Assembly: GCA_946478845.1 (NCBI GenBank)
Contig: CAMLDI010000027.1
Span: 1-38,332, forward strand
Direction: 5' to 3'
Origin: an uncultured Paenibacillaceae bacterium
GTDB lineage: Bacteria; Bacillota; Bacilli; Aneurinibacillales; Aneurinibacillaceae
Length of the DNA stretch: 38,332 nucleotides
Shown here: positions 28,599 through 36,707 of the stretch, one piece after another
Position numbering within the stretch: position 1 is the first letter of the stretch
How the letters are laid out: each line of letters starts with the position of its first letter
Made by a program: the position numbers and the translations under genes
Notes under the pieces: generated by a model
The model's database searches: none
Told to the model about the DNA's origin: nothing
The model's input: only the letters and a program-made list of their open reading frames with translations

Positions 28599-29669
28599 TT
28601 ATCTCTTAAACAAGGATAGTCCTGGTACTCCATTTAGGGTTAAGTCTGCCAGGTTTCCTTTTTGATATTCAATGGTTCCTGCTGCAGCAATCATGGCTGC
28701 ATTATCCGTGCATAAGGTTAACGGGGGAATCACAAGAGAAACCCCTTCTTTTTCTGCTCTTTCTGTTAATGCTTGCCGCAACCCTTTATTGGCAGCTACC
28801 CCACCCGCTAGCACTAATTGTTTAACAGGGCGCTCCCCAATCAAGCGGAAGGTCTTTTCCACAAGGACATCAATGACAGAAGCTTGAAAACTGGCTGCCA
28901 GGTTTTCCGGAGAAATGGTCTCCCCTTTCATGTTTGCCTGATTGAGTACATTCAAAACCGCAGACTTTAATCCACTAAAACTAAAATCATAGGTTCCATC
29001 CAGCCAGGCACGAGGCAATGGCACATTGGCCTGTCCACTATGGGCCAATCGGTCAATATGAGGGCCCCCGGGATAAGGAAGGTGTAGGGAGCGAGCCACT
29101 TTATCATAGGCCTCCCCAACAGCATCGTCCCTGGTTTCCCCTATTTTTTCAAAGGAACCATGTTCAGTCATATAAACCAATTCCGTATGGCCTCCCGATA
29201 CCACTAAAGCAAGAAGTGGGAACTGGAATTCCTCCACAAATCGATTGGCATAAATATGCCCTGCAATATGATGAACCCCAATTAAAGGAATACCTCTGGC
29301 AAAAGAAATGGCTTTTGCCGCAGCAACCCCCACAAGAAGGGCGCCAACCAAACCAGGACCATAAGTAACGGCAATGCCATGGATATCATCAAGAGTACAT
29401 TTCCCTTCTTGTAAAGCTTCCTCAATAATCATCGTAATATTTTCCACATGATGGCGGCTTGCCACTTCCGGAACAACCCCCCCAAATCGTTTATGAATAT
29501 CAATTTGGGAAGAAATAATATTGGAACGAATCACCCTGCCATTTTCCACTACGGCAGCGGAGGTTTCATCACAACTTGTTTCAATGCCCAAAATCCGCAG
29601 CGGAAATCCGGATTTTAGATCTTGCTCTCTTTTATTATGAACCTTTTGCTTCCAGGAATATATTGTCAT
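28599..29669 (-). CDS. tsaD: tRNA N6-adenosine threonylcarbamoyltransferase TsaD (Gcp)
   Basis: Catalytic subunit that transfers threonylcarbamoyl to A37 of ANN-decoding tRNAs, with TsaB and TsaE. It has 356 residues. The ASKHA-fold start [17 protein letters not shown] follows a 25-residue N-terminal extension. The metal-binding HHIAGH (HxxxH) motif, [16 protein letters not shown] and [14 protein letters not shown] segments are intact. The ATG (29669) lies 35 nt inside rimI with GGTGA upstream. No in-frame ATG or GTG occurs closer to the conserved start, so the extension is probably real. Confidence 0.98.
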   Translation of the reverse strand: MTIYSWKQKVHNKREQDLKSGFPLRILGIETSCDETSAAVVENGRVIRSNIISSQIDIHKRFGGVVPEVASRHHVENITMIIEEALQEGKCTLDDIHGIAVTYGPGLVGALLVGVAAAKAISFARGIPLIGVHHIAGHIYANRFVEEFQFPLLALVVSGGHTELVYMTEHGSFEKIGETRDDAVGEAYDKVARSLHLPYPGGPHIDRLAHSGQANVPLPRAWLDGTYDFSFSGLKSAVLNVLNQANMKGETISPENLAASFQASVIDVLVEKTFRLIGERPVKQLVLAGGVAANKGLRQALTERAEKEGVSLVIPPLTLCTDNAAMIAAAGTIEYQKGNLADLTLNGVPGLSLFKR

Positions 29670-30117
29670 TTAAATTCACCCACATAATGATAGCGTCTTC
29701 CATATTATCAGAGTAATACCCTTTACGGATTCCCTCTTCATGGAAACCTAATTTTTCATATAATTTTCGCGCAACCATATTGCTCTCCCTGACTTCCAGG
29801 GTCATTTTTTCCGCCCCTGCTTTGCGGGCCAAACCCATCATTTTCCGCATTAACCCTTCTCCCAGGGATTTCCCACGCCAATCAGGGTGAACAGCTACAT
29901 TGGTAATATGGGCTTCATCTAAGACAATCCACATCCCACAATAGCCTCTGGCAACCCCATGTACATCTGCCACCATATATTTGGCAAAAGTATTTTTCGT
30001 TAATTCGTGGAGAAAAGACTCTCTAGACCATGGAATCGTAAAAGATAAATTCTCCAGTTCACAAATATCATCCATGTCCGTAAAATTCATTGACCGATAT
30101 TTTACTTCCTCTCCCAC
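29635..30117 (-). CDS. rimI: Ribosomal-protein-type N-acetyltransferase RimI
   Basis: GNAT acetyltransferase of 160 residues. The acetyl-CoA loop [14 protein letters not shown], the preceding beta-strand motif AHITNVAV and the C-terminal [14 protein letters not shown] block are characteristic. The start codon is GTG behind GGGGGA. RimI acetylates the N-terminal alanine of S18 in E. coli; the Bacillus substrate is less clear. It sits between tsaB and tsaD, as in many Firmicutes, and overlaps tsaD by 35 nt. Confidence 0.93.
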   Translation of the reverse strand: MGEEVKYRSMNFTDMDDICELENLSFTIPWSRESFLHELTKNTFAKYMVADVHGVARGYCGMWIVLDEAHITNVAVHPDWRGKSLGEGLMRKMMGLARKAGAEKMTLEVRESNMVARKLYEKLGFHEEGIRKGYYSDNMEDAIIMWVNLNDNIFLEAKGS

Positions 30118-30128
30118 AATTCATCCCC

Positions 30129-30833
30129 CTATTCTTGCCGACCTGCAATCCATTTCGCTTCCGCTTCCGCTAACTGCAAATAAGAAGGTGTGAAACGTTC
30201 CCGCTCTTCTGTTTTTCCTTCCCGCAATAATTGGAAGGCTGCCATGGCAAGATGGGAGGACCTTGGCAACGAATAGGATGCAGGGGCAAAAAATGCTTGT
30301 GTTCCCATGATTTCTTCTATGGTTTCTTTATGGATATGTAAATCCTCCCCCAGGAATAGTACAGGTTCATTCATGGTTTTCAAGACATCTAATGCATCAC
30401 GCAACAGGATGATTCGATCCTTTTCCACTGTCTCCATCCCATTGCTCCCCCAACGATAGGTCCCACAATAGGCTTGTCCCCGGCGAGCATCAAATAAAGG
30501 AAAAATAAGCCCTGGAAAGTAGGCTCCACTCCAGGCCAGCACTTCCAGGCTAGACACCCCTATTAAAGGCAGATTTAAAGCCCAGGCCATGCTTTTTGCT
30601 GAAGTAACACCTATGCGCACACCAGTATAAGAACCTGGCCCTTTTGCTACAGCCACAGCGGATAACTGGGCAGGATCCATGTCTAACTCTTCCAATACCT
30701 GGGCCACCATAGGCATTAATCGTATACTGTGGTTTTTCCTTATATTCGTCGTAAACTCTCCAAGTACCTTGTCCTCAGTACAAACTGAAACCCCTAAAGT
30801 AAGATTAGAGGTATCAATGGCCAGCAATTTCAT
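30129..30833 (-). CDS. tsaB: tRNA threonylcarbamoyladenosine protein TsaB
   Basis: Inactive TsaD paralogue that scaffolds the t6A complex. It has 234 residues. The N-terminus MKLLAIDTSNLTLGVSV and the KGPGSYTGVRIGV motif with the following SAKSMAWAL are the family pattern. It overlaps tsaE by 4 nt, and rimI begins 11 nt after it. Confidence 0.96.
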   Translation of the reverse strand: MKLLAIDTSNLTLGVSVCTEDKVLGEFTTNIRKNHSIRLMPMVAQVLEELDMDPAQLSAVAVAKGPGSYTGVRIGVTSAKSMAWALNLPLIGVSSLEVLAWSGAYFPGLIFPLFDARRGQAYCGTYRWGSNGMETVEKDRIILLRDALDVLKTMNEPVLFLGEDLHIHKETIEEIMGTQAFFAPASYSLPRSSHLAMAAFQLLREGKTEERERFTPSYLQLAEAEAKWIAGRQE

Positions 30834-31291
30834 AGTCCAATCTCCTCACAAAGTCTAATAAAACGCGTTCCAATGGGGCGTAATGTAATAGCACGTTGCT
30901 CCTCCCCTTCCCTGGTAATCACAATTTCTAACCGTTCCGGAGGGAGAAAATCGGCAATCATCTGGGGCCACTCTACTACCGTAACCCCTTCCCCATAAAA
31001 GTACTCATCAAATCCCAAATCTTCGATCCCCTCTTCAAGGCGGTATACATCCATATGATAGAGGGGAAGGTCCCCTTCATATTCTTTAATGATGGTAAAG
31101 GTAGGGCTATTCACCACTCGTTTAATCCCTAAACCCCTGGCAATTCCCTGGGTAAAGCTGGTTTTTCCTGCACCCAAATCACCGGATAAAGTAATCACAT
31201 CTCCCCCGCGCAATAGGGCGCTAATTCGTTCCCCAAGTTGTTGGGTTTCTTCCACAGAATTCGTATGTATAACATATTTCTTATCCTTCAT
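30830..31291 (-). CDS. tsaE: tRNA threonylcarbamoyladenosine ATPase TsaE
   Basis: P-loop ATPase that resets the TsaBD complex. It has 153 residues. The Walker A is GDLGAGKTSFTQG, followed by the family block SPTFTIIKEYEG, HMDVYRLE and VTVVEWPQ. Its start overlaps the thiL stop by 4 nt and its end overlaps tsaB by 4 nt, so the t6A genes are tightly coupled. Confidence 0.97.
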   Translation of the reverse strand: MKDKKYVIHTNSVEETQQLGERISALLRGGDVITLSGDLGAGKTSFTQGIARGLGIKRVVNSPTFTIIKEYEGDLPLYHMDVYRLEEGIEDLGFDEYFYGEGVTVVEWPQMIADFLPPERLEIVITREGEEQRAITLRPIGTRFIRLCEEIGL

Positions 31292-32343
31292 GCTTCCCCC
31301 TCTTCCTTCCCTCTGAAATGGTTATACCCTTTCTTTGGAAGGGGTACTCTCGTGCCCTTTTCTTTTTCAAGAAACACCCCTGGTTCTCCCTTTTCTACTT
31401 TTCCAATCCAATAAAGAGGATGTTTCGCCATTTGAAAAAGTTCTGTTATTCTTTCTCTTTCCAATGCAGAAACACACCCTACTAATTTATAATCTTCTCC
31501 CCCATAATAAGCCCACTGAAAGGGATTCTTATCAATCATGATCCCATACTCCTTAATAGCATGGCTTAAAGGAATACAACATTCATCTAAAACCAATTGA
31601 ACACCGCTTGCCCCGGCAATTTCCCAACTTTCACTAACCAATCCATCACTTATATCATTTAAAGCAACTCTCAAGCCACTTTGGGCCAGAATTCTTCCAG
31701 CCTGTACATCCGGATTAGGGCGACAATGGCAATCAACCAGGGGAAGAAGGGTTGGGCTAATCTGTTCATTGTCTTTTACTCCATGGACTAATTGCAACAA
31801 AAGGTGTAACCCAGCACCAGAGTCTCCCACAGTACCCGTTACAAAAATCAAATCCCCATGTTCTGCATTGCTTCGTGTAAGCCGCCTTGCCTCTTCCACT
31901 TCACCTAACACTGTAACAGTCACCATCATAGACGTAGGGGAAGATACCGTATCCCCACCAATCAGGGCCATGGAATGTTCTTTGGCCAGAGTAGCCATTC
32001 CCCCATATAGTTCAGCCAATTCCCCTTCCTCCCAGGAGGCAGGAATAGCAATAGAAACTAAATAAAAAAGAGGAATACCTCCCATTGCAGCAATATCACT
32101 AATGTTGGAGGCCAATGCTTTATAACCGATATCATATGGGTTCATGGTATGCCGTTTGAAATGGACATCTTCTACCATTGTATCGCAACAAACCACCCAG
32201 TCATACCCATTTAATCCTTTAACAACAGCAGCATCATCCCCATTCCCAATGGAAATTCGGGGCTTTAACAAAGAAGGGATTGTATTGCATTTCCCTGTTA
32301 ATAAATCTATAAGCGCAAATTCATCCAATCTTTCTTTACCCAT
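31288..32343 (-). CDS. thiL: Thiamine-monophosphate kinase ThiL
   Basis: Phosphorylates thiamine monophosphate to thiamine pyrophosphate. It has 351 residues from ATG 32343, whose AAGGAG site is 9 nt upstream; the ATG two codons earlier is too close. It is a PurM-like fold enzyme with GNGDDAAVV, TMVEDVHF, ASNISDIAAMGG, LIGGDTVSS and ALNDISDGL motifs. It overlaps sprT by 8 nt and leads into tsaE, the same order as in B. subtilis. Confidence 0.96.
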   Translation of the reverse strand: MGKERLDEFALIDLLTGKCNTIPSLLKPRISIGNGDDAAVVKGLNGYDWVVCCDTMVEDVHFKRHTMNPYDIGYKALASNISDIAAMGGIPLFYLVSIAIPASWEEGELAELYGGMATLAKEHSMALIGGDTVSSPTSMMVTVTVLGEVEEARRLTRSNAEHGDLIFVTGTVGDSGAGLHLLLQLVHGVKDNEQISPTLLPLVDCHCRPNPDVQAGRILAQSGLRVALNDISDGLVSESWEIAGASGVQLVLDECCIPLSHAIKEYGIMIDKNPFQWAYYGGEDYKLVGCVSALERERITELFQMAKHPLYWIGKVEKGEPGVFLEKEKGTRVPLPKKGYNHFRGKEEGEA

Positions 32344-32824
32344 TTCCATCTTCTCCTTGTTTTCTCTGGGGAAGTTCCACTAATTTTAGTGTACCTTTAC
32401 ACCTGCCACAGGAATACTTCGCCGGGTTCATTCTTTTTTTTCGATAATATTCCATTCTGCAGGAGGTACATAACAATACATAGCGATAAGCTTGCTTTGA
32501 CTTTTTTTCTTTCACTGATTTACAAAACCTTGTCCCACCTACAGCTTGTAATAATTCACGAAAATCATGATCCCGATGTTTGAACCCTCTTCCCATTAAG
32601 TGAAGATGATAATGGCACAATTCATGCTTAATAATTTTATCTAATTCCTCTGTACCAAACACCTCTACGTTTTTTGGATTAAATTCCAGGTTATGTGTGT
32701 GCAATAAATATCTTCCCCCTGTAGAGCGCAACCGTTTATTAAAGGTGGCTTGATGACAAAAGGGCCGTTGAAAAAAAGTTTGGGAAATGGCTTCAACTCT
32801 TCTTTGCAACTCCTGATTTGTCAT
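32336..32824 (-). CDS. SprT-like zinc metalloprotease-family protein (YdcK type)
   Basis: The start at ATG 32824 follows a GGGGAG; the longer frame adds 28 unconserved residues. The protein has 162 residues. The zinc-protease helix KHELCHYHLH carries HELCH at residues 67-71, and a C-terminal zinc ribbon has Cys pairs at 119/122 and 139/142. This is the SprT/SprL family, which B. subtilis encodes beside cmpA and tex. The substrate is unknown in bacteria; eukaryotic Spartan relatives act on DNA-protein crosslinks. It overlaps thiL. Confidence 0.9.
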   Translation of the reverse strand: MTNQELQRRVEAISQTFFQRPFCHQATFNKRLRSTGGRYLLHTHNLEFNPKNVEVFGTEELDKIIKHELCHYHLHLMGRGFKHRDHDFRELLQAVGGTRFCKSVKEKKSKQAYRYVLLCTSCRMEYYRKKRMNPAKYSCGRCKGTLKLVELPQRKQGEDGNG

Positions 32825-32928
32825 GAAACACCACTCCCCCCACAGTAAAGATTGAAATCTTTTGAAAAAACCGCTAGACTTTATACATAAAAAACTTGGA
32901 AAAAACACGAGAAAAAAGGAGGCTTTCC

Positions 32929-33270
32929 ATGCGTTATTGCATTTTAGAACAGGGAGAGAGCATTCAATTTGTATCCATACCTGATGAATATGTAAACCAA
33001 TTTATCGCCCTGATTCGCCGCTTACATAAAGAAATTGGTAAATTATCTGTTTCTTTGCCTCCATCACTTCCCCATGTGCTTGGAGAAAGCCACCATATTG
33101 ATTGGCTAGAAAAATCCCATGTGCAAGATGGGTTATCATATCTCATACATCTAGAGAATGACTTTATGGAACTAGAGGATAGCCAATATCCAGTCATTGC
33201 TTTATTAACGGAAATTCGTGCCCTCAAAGCCCAATTCGAACATCTATTAGAAGAAGACGAATACCTTTAG
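32929..33270 (+). CDS. Hypothetical 113-residue acidic protein upstream of cmpA
   Basis: Reading starts at ATG 32929, six bases after AAGGAGG; the TTG further upstream is ignored. The protein has 113 residues, no signal or membrane segment, and an acidic, probably helical C-terminal half (about 65-113) ending HLLEEDEYL. I do not recognise the family. It is divergent from sprT and lies 61 nt before cmpA in the same direction, so it may belong to the same transcript and could have a role in sporulation (inference only). Confidence 0.7.
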   Translation: MRYCILEQGESIQFVSIPDEYVNQFIALIRRLHKEIGKLSVSLPPSLPHVLGESHHIDWLEKSHVQDGLSYLIHLENDFMELEDSQYPVIALLTEIRALKAQFEHLLEEDEYL

Positions 33271-33280
33271 TGGCAATATG

Positions 33281-33321
33281 CTCCCATCCACATAAACTGA
33301 TTTGAGGAGATCGGATGGGAG
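33281..33321 (+). promoter_or_regulatory. Inverted repeat sequestering the cmpA ribosome-binding site
   Basis: A perfect 9-bp repeat CTCCCATCC (33281-33289) and GGATGGGAG (33313-33321) with a 23-nt loop. The right arm contains most of the cmpA Shine-Dalgarno GGGAGG (33317-33322). No T-run follows, so it does not look like a terminator. Confidence 0.65.
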
Positions 33322-33331
33322 GAAGTATAGT

Positions 33332-33454
33332 ATGCCCCTCTGGCTAAAACGGCAATTAATGAGAGCTTTCTATACGAAAAATCGCCGACAAATCGTCTTA
33401 TTAAACGATTGTTGGTATCTGTTTTTGGAAAAACAGGGTGAGCGAACCCCATAA
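33332..33454 (+). CDS. cmpA: Cortex morphogenetic protein CmpA
   Basis: Forty-residue peptide starting MPLWLKRQLMRAF and carrying QIVLLNDCWYLF, close to the B. subtilis CmpA pattern MP-WLKKQMQKAF ... QIKLLNQCWY. In B. subtilis CmpA delays cortex assembly with SpoIVA as an adaptor to ClpXP, and it is encoded between ydcI (tex) and ydcK (sprT-like), exactly the position here. GGGAGGA lies 8 nt before the ATG. A CATAAACT element (33291-33298) resembles a sigma-E -10, but no matching -35 is seen. The 3' end forms part of the convergent terminator shared with tex. Confidence 0.85.
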   Translation: MPLWLKRQLMRAFYTKNRRQIVLLNDCWYLFLEKQGERTP

Positions 33455-33471
33455 GGTGCGCCACCCTGTTT
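33426..33471. terminator. Bidirectional terminator between cmpA and tex
   Basis: A 10-bp perfect stem AAACAGGGTG / CACCCTGTTT (33431-33440, 33462-33471) with an inner GCG / CGC extension. The minus strand reads TTTTTCC after the stem, ending tex; the plus strand reads TTTCC. It overlaps the last codons of cmpA. Confidence 0.85.
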
Positions 33472-33476
33472 CCTTG

Positions 33477-35624
33477 TTAAAACCGCATGGTCAAGCCAAC
33501 ACGGCCCTTTTCTCGATCCACATCTTTTACCCTTACAGTAACCACATCCCCAATAGAAACTACGTCTAATGGATGTTTAATAAACTTATTTGCCAGTTGT
33601 GAAATATGGACAAGGGCATCATTTTTTAAACCAATATCCACAAAAGCTCCAAAATCAACAACATTTCTTACCGTTCCCTTTAACTCCATGCCTACCTGCA
33701 AATCATCAATGGTTAGTACATCTTTCTTCAAAATAGGTTGAGGCAAATCCTCCCGGGGATCCCGACCTGGCCGAATTAAACTTTCCACAATATCTTGCAA
33801 AGTAGGAACCCCTATGTCCAATGTTTCTGCCATTTCTTCTAAAGAAATATTCTTCAGCTTTTCTTTTGCCCCTTCTGTATGAATCTCCAGGGGATTAATT
33901 TCTAATTTCTTTAATAAAGTATCTACTTTACCATAAGATTCCGGGTGGATGGGTGTTCCGTCAAAAGGATTGTTACCATCGGGTATTCTTAAAAAACCAA
34001 TACATTGTTCATAGGTTTTTTCACCAAGGCGGGGAACGTCTATTAACTGCTTGCGATTAACAAACTTTCCAATTTTCTCCCGCTGTTTGATGATATTTCC
34101 TGCCACTTGTTTGGAAATCCCGGATACATATTGCAATAATGATGGGGACGCCGTATTGACATCAACCCCCACATAGTTTACAGCTGATTCCACAACGAAT
34201 TGAAGGCTAAAAGCCAATTTAGACTGAGTAACATCGTGCTGGTATTGCCCAACCCCAATAGATTTAGGATCGATTTTAACCAATTCCGCCAAAGGGTCCT
34301 GCAGGCGCCGGGAAATGGAAACCGCACTTCTCTCCGATACATCCAGTGAAGGGAACTCTTCCCCTGCCAATTTAGAAGCAGAATAAACACTGGCACCGGC
34401 TTCACTCACGATTAAATAGGCCACATCTTCTTTAAGGTCTTTTAAAATATCAACAATAAATTGTTCTGATTCCCTTGAAGCTGTGCCATTGCCAATCGCT
34501 ACAATATTCACCCCATACTTCTTAATGAACTCTATAACTTTCTCACGAGCTTCTTCCACTTTATTTACAGGAGGGGTCGGGTAAATTACCCCAACATCCA
34601 ATAACTTCCCAGTCTCATCTACCACAGCCAATTTACAGCCAGTCCGAAAGCCAGGGTCCAGTCCTAACACGGTTTTCCCTTTAATAGGTGGCTGTAATAA
34701 TAATGCCCGCAAATTCTCCGCAAAAATATGAATTGCCTGTTCCTCTCCTTTTTCCGTGAGAAGATTGCGGATTTCCCGTTCAACAGAAGGAAAAATTAAA
34801 CGGCGATAACTATCATTAATGGTTTCCCGAATCCAATTACTTGCGACTAATTGAGGCTTAACCCATTTCTTAGCCATATAATGAAGAATCGGCTGTTCAT
34901 CCAATTCAATTTTTACTTTTAGGATGCCTTCCCGTTCTCCACGATTTACTGCCAGAACCCGGTGTGGTGCCATCTTCCCTACAGGTTCTTGATACTCATA
35001 GTACATTTCATAAACTTTCCGCTCATCTTTTTCCTCTTCTTTTAAACGGGATTGAATAGTCCCTTTCTCCAAAATGTATCGACGAATCCAATCTCTGACG
35101 GCTGCATCATCGGCCATATCCTCGGCAAGGATATCACAGGCACCCTGAATAGCCCCCTCAATGGAACCTACTCCTTTTTCTTCATTCAGATACTTCTTTG
35201 CCTCTTCTTCTACATTGCCTTTTGTCCCATTCAAAAGGAATTGGGCTAAGGGTTCCAATCCTTTTTCCCTAGCAATAGTAGCTCTTGTTCTCCGCTTTTG
35301 GCGATATGGGCGATAGAGGTCTTCTACTTCCTGCAATCGCAGTGCATCCTGGATTTGTTTGGCCAATTCTTCCGTTAATTTTCCCTGTTCATCAATTAAA
35401 CGAATCACTTCAGATTTTCTTTCTTCTAATTGCCGTATATATTCCACACGTTCCTGAATGCTGCGTATTTGATTCTCATCGAGCATCCCCGTCATTTCTT
35501 TGCGGTAACGGGCAATAAAGGGTATTGTGCTTCCTTCATCTAAAAGTTGAACGGTTTGTTTAACCTGGTATTCTTTTAAATTTAATTCCCGAGAAATAAT
35601 CAAATTCATCTCTGTTTGATTCAT
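33477..35624 (-). CDS. tex: RNA-binding transcription accessory protein Tex
   Basis: Protein of 715 residues from ATG 35624 (GGGGGATC upstream). Domain order follows Tex: an N-terminal helical region with TIPFIARYRKEMTGMLDE, a YqgF-type RNase H-like domain (VLGLDPGFRTGCKLAVVD), helix-hairpin-helix segments (VNTASPSLLQYVSGI, LIDVPRLGEKTYEQC) and a C-terminal S1 domain (GMELKGTVRNVVDFGAFVDIG). It binds RNA and is needed for virulence or competence-related expression in some bacteria, although its exact role is open. It lies between cmpA and mazF. Confidence 0.96.
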   Translation of the reverse strand: MNQTEMNLIISRELNLKEYQVKQTVQLLDEGSTIPFIARYRKEMTGMLDENQIRSIQERVEYIRQLEERKSEVIRLIDEQGKLTEELAKQIQDALRLQEVEDLYRPYRQKRRTRATIAREKGLEPLAQFLLNGTKGNVEEEAKKYLNEEKGVGSIEGAIQGACDILAEDMADDAAVRDWIRRYILEKGTIQSRLKEEEKDERKVYEMYYEYQEPVGKMAPHRVLAVNRGEREGILKVKIELDEQPILHYMAKKWVKPQLVASNWIRETINDSYRRLIFPSVEREIRNLLTEKGEEQAIHIFAENLRALLLQPPIKGKTVLGLDPGFRTGCKLAVVDETGKLLDVGVIYPTPPVNKVEEAREKVIEFIKKYGVNIVAIGNGTASRESEQFIVDILKDLKEDVAYLIVSEAGASVYSASKLAGEEFPSLDVSERSAVSISRRLQDPLAELVKIDPKSIGVGQYQHDVTQSKLAFSLQFVVESAVNYVGVDVNTASPSLLQYVSGISKQVAGNIIKQREKIGKFVNRKQLIDVPRLGEKTYEQCIGFLRIPDGNNPFDGTPIHPESYGKVDTLLKKLEINPLEIHTEGAKEKLKNISLEEMAETLDIGVPTLQDIVESLIRPGRDPREDLPQPILKKDVLTIDDLQVGMELKGTVRNVVDFGAFVDIGLKNDALVHISQLANKFIKHPLDVVSIGDVVTVRVKDVDREKGRVGLTMRF

Positions 35625-35683
35625 ATCCGATCCCCCGCACCATCTATGTATTTTTCGTTTTCCCAAAATAAGTTGTTGCAAAG

Positions 35684-35712
35684 AAAAAAGCCACCGTTAA
35701 TCAACAGTAGCT
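35684..35712 (-). terminator. Terminator downstream of mazF
   Basis: On the minus strand AGCTACTGTT pairs with AACGGTGGCT (two G-U pairs) around GATT and is followed by TTTTT. It lies 22 nt after the mazF stop and 60 nt before tex. Confidence 0.85.
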
Positions 35713-35734
35713 GTTCTTTACAATATGTCCAAAA

Positions 35735-36085
35735 TTAAAAATCAATAAGACCAAGGCTTATTTGCAAAGCTTCATTAACTTTTTCCATCATTTCATCATC
35801 TAGATGGGTAATCTTATCGGTCAATCGTTGTTTATCAATGGTTCGAATTTGTTCTAAGAGAATAACCGAATCACGGTCAAAGTCATATGTTTTTGCGTCA
35901 ATTTCCACATGCGTTGGCAACTTAGCCTTTTGGATTTGTGCGGTAATGGCTGCGACGATGACTGTCGGACTGAAACGGTTACCTATATCATTCTGAATGA
36001 CTAGAACCGGCCTAACACCGCCCTGCTCTGAACCGACCACTGGAGAAAGATCGGCAAAGTATACGTCACCACGCTTTACAATCAC
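35735..36085 (-). CDS. ndoA: Endoribonuclease toxin EndoA (MazF/NdoA)
   Basis: MazF-family mRNA interferase of 116 residues; the B. subtilis homologue cleaves at UACAU (established). The sequence [32 protein letters not shown] and the downstream [18 protein letters not shown] can be read as separate blocks with the conserved Arg and Thr of the active site in place. The start codon is GTG with GGGGTG 6 nt upstream. It follows its antitoxin gene by 3 nt. Between mazF and tex there is no rsb/sigB operon, unlike B. subtilis. Confidence 0.97.
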   Translation of the reverse strand: MIVKRGDVYFADLSPVVGSEQGGVRPVLVIQNDIGNRFSPTVIVAAITAQIQKAKLPTHVEIDAKTYDFDRDSVILLEQIRTIDKQRLTDKITHLDDEMMEKVNEALQISLGLIDF

Positions 36086-36088
36086 GCG

Positions 36089-36367
36089 TTACACCCCGCT
36101 TACAAGCCGCCCTAGCGTTAAATCGGCCTCTTCTTCCGCTTGAAAGGCTTCTGAAGCTATATCTAGGTTAATGTTCGCCATCTCCATATATCCGCGTTGC
36201 ATCATTTCTCGAATCTGACGTTTTTTCCGTTCTTTGAGATAAAGCTTCATGGCTTGACGAACAAGCTCACTCCGGTTGGATTTCTCTTTCTCAACCAGAC
36301 CATCTACTTCCTGAAGCAAATTATCCGGTAGACTAATCATGATCCGTTTCGTATCCGCTTTTGACAA
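36089..36367 (-). CDS. ndoAI: Antitoxin EndoAI (MazE-type, ribbon-helix-helix)
   Basis: CopG/RHH-type antitoxin of EndoA. The start is placed at TTG 36367, nine bases after GGAGGT; TTG 36373 is an alternative. It has 92 residues. The RHH part KRIMISLPDNLLQEVDGLVE-EKSNRSELVRQAMKLYL (about 7-45) is followed by the toxin-binding RGYMEMANINLDIASEA (about 59-75), very like the B. subtilis protein. It precedes the toxin, as usual. RHH antitoxins often repress their own promoter; a 7-bp inverted repeat lies upstream (36412-36430). Confidence 0.94.
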   Translation of the reverse strand: MSKADTKRIMISLPDNLLQEVDGLVEKEKSNRSELVRQAMKLYLKERKKRQIREMMQRGYMEMANINLDIASEAFQAEEEADLTLGRLVSGV

Positions 36368-36411
36368 GACCAACGCACCTCCAACTAACTCTCCTTCGCA
36401 CGGCTATTTAA

Positions 36412-36430
36412 ACTTTCACACCTTGAAAGT
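36412..36430. promoter_or_regulatory. Inverted repeat upstream of mazE, candidate operator
   Basis: Perfect ACTTTCA / TGAAAGT arms with a 5-bp spacer, 39-63 bp upstream of the antitoxin start. It is too short and lacks a T-run to be a terminator. The gap 36374-36707 (334 bp) is AT-rich and otherwise shows no gene, no terminator for alr and no clear promoter. Confidence 0.4.
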
Positions 36431-36707
36431 AATAATGCGAATTATTTTAGTTCACGCACAATGTAAGATTGTATATTATTCATATCATTACCATTATGTC
36501 GTTGGTAGTGGAAAAATATACTTTTCAAATATTTAGCGCCAGAAATTTCAAGTGAAATCGACGTGCCCTTATATATTTCGAGAAAACACGGCAATATCCT
36601 TCTAATTATTCTAATTTTTTCATCAATCCGCTACATAATTCGTTTTGATTGTAACATGATTTGTGGAAGGGGACAATACAATATCCTCTTTGATTATTAA
36701 AGAAAAT

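Noticed and set aside
33267..33464. Minus-strand 65-codon frame over cmpA
   Set aside because: cmpA on the plus strand has the conserved sequence, start signal and synteny.
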